Below, piece by piece: positions 6,370 to 7,847 of a stretch of 7,847 nucleotides of DNA (position 1 is the stretch's first letter; the number at the start of each line of letters is the position of its first letter). The translations under genes were made by a program, and so were the position numbers. Source of the DNA: Gemmatimonadota bacterium (lineage in GTDB: Bacteria; Gemmatimonadota; Gemmatimonadetes; Gemmatimonadales; GWC2-71-9); the NCBI GenBank assembly GCA_029884275.1, contig JAOUIC010000060.1, positions 1 through 7,847 on the forward strand, in the 5' to 3' direction. A model generated the notes under the pieces. That model was given only the letters and a program-made list of their open reading frames with translations, had not been told where the DNA came from and made no database searches.

Positions 6370-6374
6370 CGGCC

Positions 6375-7124
6375 ATGGCGGGCCACAGCAAGTGGAAGCA
6401 GATCAAGCGCAAGAAGGCCGTCACCGACGCCCGTCGCGGCGCGTCGTGGACCAAGGTCATCCGCGAGATCACCGTGGCCGCGCGCGCCGGCGGCGGTGAT
6501 CCCGGCGGCAATCCGCGGCTCCGCACCGCGATCGACGCCGCCAAGGCGGTCAATATGCCCGGCGACAACATCGAGCGCGCCATCAAGAAGGGCACCGGCG
6601 AACTCGAGGGGGCGAGCTATGAGGAAGTGAGCTACGAGGGCTACGGCCCGGGCGGCGCGGCCGTGATCATCGAAGCGACCACCGACAACTCCACCCGGAC
6701 GGTCGCCGAGGTGCGCCACGCGTTCAACCGCAACGGCGGCAACCTCGGCGCCACGAACTCGGTGGCATGGATGTTCGACCGAAAGGGCCAGGTGTACCTC
6801 GACGCCTCCCGATACGAGGAAGACTCGACCCTCGAGGCGGCGCTCGAGTCCGGCGCCGAAGACTTCGTCCAGGACGGCGAGCAGTTCGTGATCACCACCA
6901 CGGTCCCCACGTTTCATGCGGTGCAGGATGCCCTCCGGGAACGGGGGTTCGAAGTCGACTCGGCGGAGATCGCGATGGTGCCGAAGACCACGGTGAAGAT
7001 CGAGGGCAGGCAGGCGGAGCAGATGATCCGGCTGGTGGAGGCGCTGGAGGAACTCGACGACGTCTCCAAGGTCTTCTCGAATTTCGACATCGACGCCAGC
7101 CAGCTGGCCGAGGCCTCCAGCTGA
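6375..7124 (+). CDS. yebC: YebC/PmpR/TACO1-family protein
   Basis: A 249-residue cytoplasmic protein, full length for the family. The N-terminus MAGHSKWKQIKRKKA, the segment NPRLRTAIDAAKAVNMPGDNIERAIKKGTG (46-75), YEGYGPGG (87-94), TDNSTRTVAEVRHAFNRNGGNLG (103-125) and VAWMFDRKG (130-138) are all family hallmarks. Family members were annotated as transcriptional regulators; work on YebC and mitochondrial TACO1 points instead to relief of ribosome stalling, notably at proline-rich stretches. The location directly ahead of ruvC and ruvA is the classic arrangement for the YebC group found with Ruv genes. It is the first gene of the operon, with its own promoter and a strong ribosome binding site; ruvC starts 13 bases after its stop. 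Confidence 0.97.
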   Translation: MAGHSKWKQIKRKKAVTDARRGASWTKVIREITVAARAGGGDPGGNPRLRTAIDAAKAVNMPGDNIERAIKKGTGELEGASYEEVSYEGYGPGGAAVIIEATTDNSTRTVAEVRHAFNRNGGNLGATNSVAWMFDRKGQVYLDASRYEEDSTLEAALESGAEDFVQDGEQFVITTTVPTFHAVQDALRERGFEVDSAEIAMVPKTTVKIEGRQAEQMIRLVEALEELDDVSKVFSNFDIDASQLAEASS

Positions 7125-7137
7125 GGCGGGGCGCAAG

Positions 7138-7644
7138 GTGAAGGTGCTGGGGGTCGACCCGGGCTCGGCGGCCACCGGGTTCGGCGTGGTCGAGGCCAGC
7201 GGGCGCGGCGCCCCCCGCCTCATCGAATGCGGCGTCATCCGGCCAACCCCCGGGAGCCCCCTGGCTGACCGTCTCCAGCAGGTGCATGAGGAGATCGCCG
7301 CGCTGCTCGACCGCCACGGCCCCGATGTGCTGGCGGTCGAGGAGGCGTTCCACGGCCGCAACGCCCGCACCACGCTGGTCCTGGGCCATGCCCGCGGCGT
7401 GATCCTCCTCGCCGGAGCACAGGCCGGAGTGCTGGTGGCGGAGTATCCTCCGGCGGTGATCAAGAAGGCCGTCACCGGTCGCGGCGCGGCCATGAAGCCG
7501 CAGGTCGGCTTCATGGTGGCCCGCCTGCTCCGGCTGTCGGCCCCGCCCGCGCCGAGTGATGCCGCGGATGGCATCGCGGTGGCGCTGACCCACCTGCTCC
7601 GGAACGCGCGCCCGGCGGCGGCACCGGTCCGCCGGCCCGCATGA
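7138..7644 (+). CDS. ruvC: Crossover junction endodeoxyribonuclease RuvC
   Basis: A 168-residue Holliday junction resolvase that nicks symmetric strands of the junction held by RuvAB during recombinational repair. The RNase H-like core keeps the four acidic catalytic positions: Asp7 in GVDPGS, Glu68 in AVEEAF, and Asp141 and Asp144 in SDAADGIAVALTH. VTGRGAAMKPQV (112-123) is the conserved DNA-binding segment. Length is normal, with a short Ala/Pro/Arg-rich tail. The start is GTG 7138, because the conserved strand KVLGVDPG begins at codon 2; a weak G-rich stretch (GGCGGGGCG) precedes it. Its stop overlaps the ruvA start by 4 bases (ATGA). Confidence 0.97.
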   Translation: MKVLGVDPGSAATGFGVVEASGRGAPRLIECGVIRPTPGSPLADRLQQVHEEIAALLDRHGPDVLAVEEAFHGRNARTTLVLGHARGVILLAGAQAGVLVAEYPPAVIKKAVTGRGAAMKPQVGFMVARLLRLSAPPAPSDAADGIAVALTHLLRNARPAAAPVRRPA

Positions 7645-7847
7645 TCGCCTCGATTCGCGGCACGCTCCGGGCGCGGGAGGCGGACACGCTCGTGATCGAC
7701 ACGGGCGGGGGCGTGGGCTATGCGGTCACGGTCCCGCTTGGCGTGCTGGAGCGGATGCCACCCAACGGCGAGCCGGTGACGCTGCAGACCGAGCTGGTGG
7801 TGCGCGAGGACGGCTGGGCGCTGTATGGTTTTGACAGCACCACCGAG
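7641..7847 (+). CDS. ruvA: Holliday junction DNA helicase subunit RuvA (partial, cut by right edge)
   Basis: The first 69 codons of RuvA, the tetrameric junction-binding protein that loads the RuvB motor. The visible part is the N-terminal OB-fold: MIASIRGTL, GGGVGYAVTVP (22-32) and TELVVREDGWALYGFDS (51-67), all characteristic. The helix-hairpin-helix and RuvB-binding domains lie beyond the window. It starts in an ATGA overlap with ruvC, implying translational coupling and matched expression of the resolvase and branch-migration proteins. Confidence 0.95.
   Translation, partial: MIASIRGTLRAREADTLVIDTGGGVGYAVTVPLGVLERMPPNGEPVTLQTELVVREDGWALYGFDSTTE

Noticed and set aside
5940..7574. A 544-codon minus-strand open frame opposite yebC and ruvC
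   Set aside because: It crosses three convincing genes and a promoter region and has low-complexity composition without domain motifs. It is a shadow frame.

Overview
This is a compact, very GC-rich stretch of bacterial chromosome with strong G/C preference at third codon positions, nine genes and almost no non-coding DNA. Three features suggest a Gram-negative, lipid A-bearing bacterium of the FCB group, most plausibly Gemmatimonadota: a PorX-type response regulator/PglZ protein, LPS-type envelope genes, and -10 elements placed directly before start codons. The phylum is an inference from gene content and style; the window has no rRNA or other marker that fixes it.

Layout. Positions 52-3502 hold a minus-strand pair: a PorX-like two-domain regulator (REC plus alkaline-phosphatase-like PglZ domain), then an MsbA-type ABC exporter that overlaps it by 11 bases. 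Divergent from it, 3597-5886 on the plus strand holds a family 9 (heptosyltransferase-like) glycosyltransferase, a 126-residue protein of unknown function coupled to it by an ATGA overlap, and a stand-alone DnaB-C-terminal/RecA-like ATPase with its own predicted promoter. A small putative lipoprotein on the minus strand (5897-6268) converges on the ATPase. Divergent from the lipoprotein is the widely conserved yebC-ruvC-ruvA run (6375 to the right edge, where ruvA is cut).

How the genes fit together. The left half is an envelope neighbourhood: the glycosyltransferase would extend the lipid A core and the exporter would flip lipid A-core or a related lipid across the inner membrane, with a signalling phosphodiesterase-type regulator transcribed ahead of the exporter. 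The right half is housekeeping: YebC (translation/regulation) and the RuvC/RuvA Holliday junction machinery. The DnaB-like ATPase and the 126-residue protein sit between them and are the least explained genes.

The most notable non-coding signal is that several genes have a -10-like hexamer 6-9 bases before the start codon (TATCTT-N6-ATG twice). This predicts leaderless mRNAs; yebC, by contrast, has a leader with a strong purine-rich ribosome binding site. I found no mobile elements, CRISPR arrays, tRNAs or rRNAs, and no complete undescribed system; the best candidates for follow-up are listed as findings.
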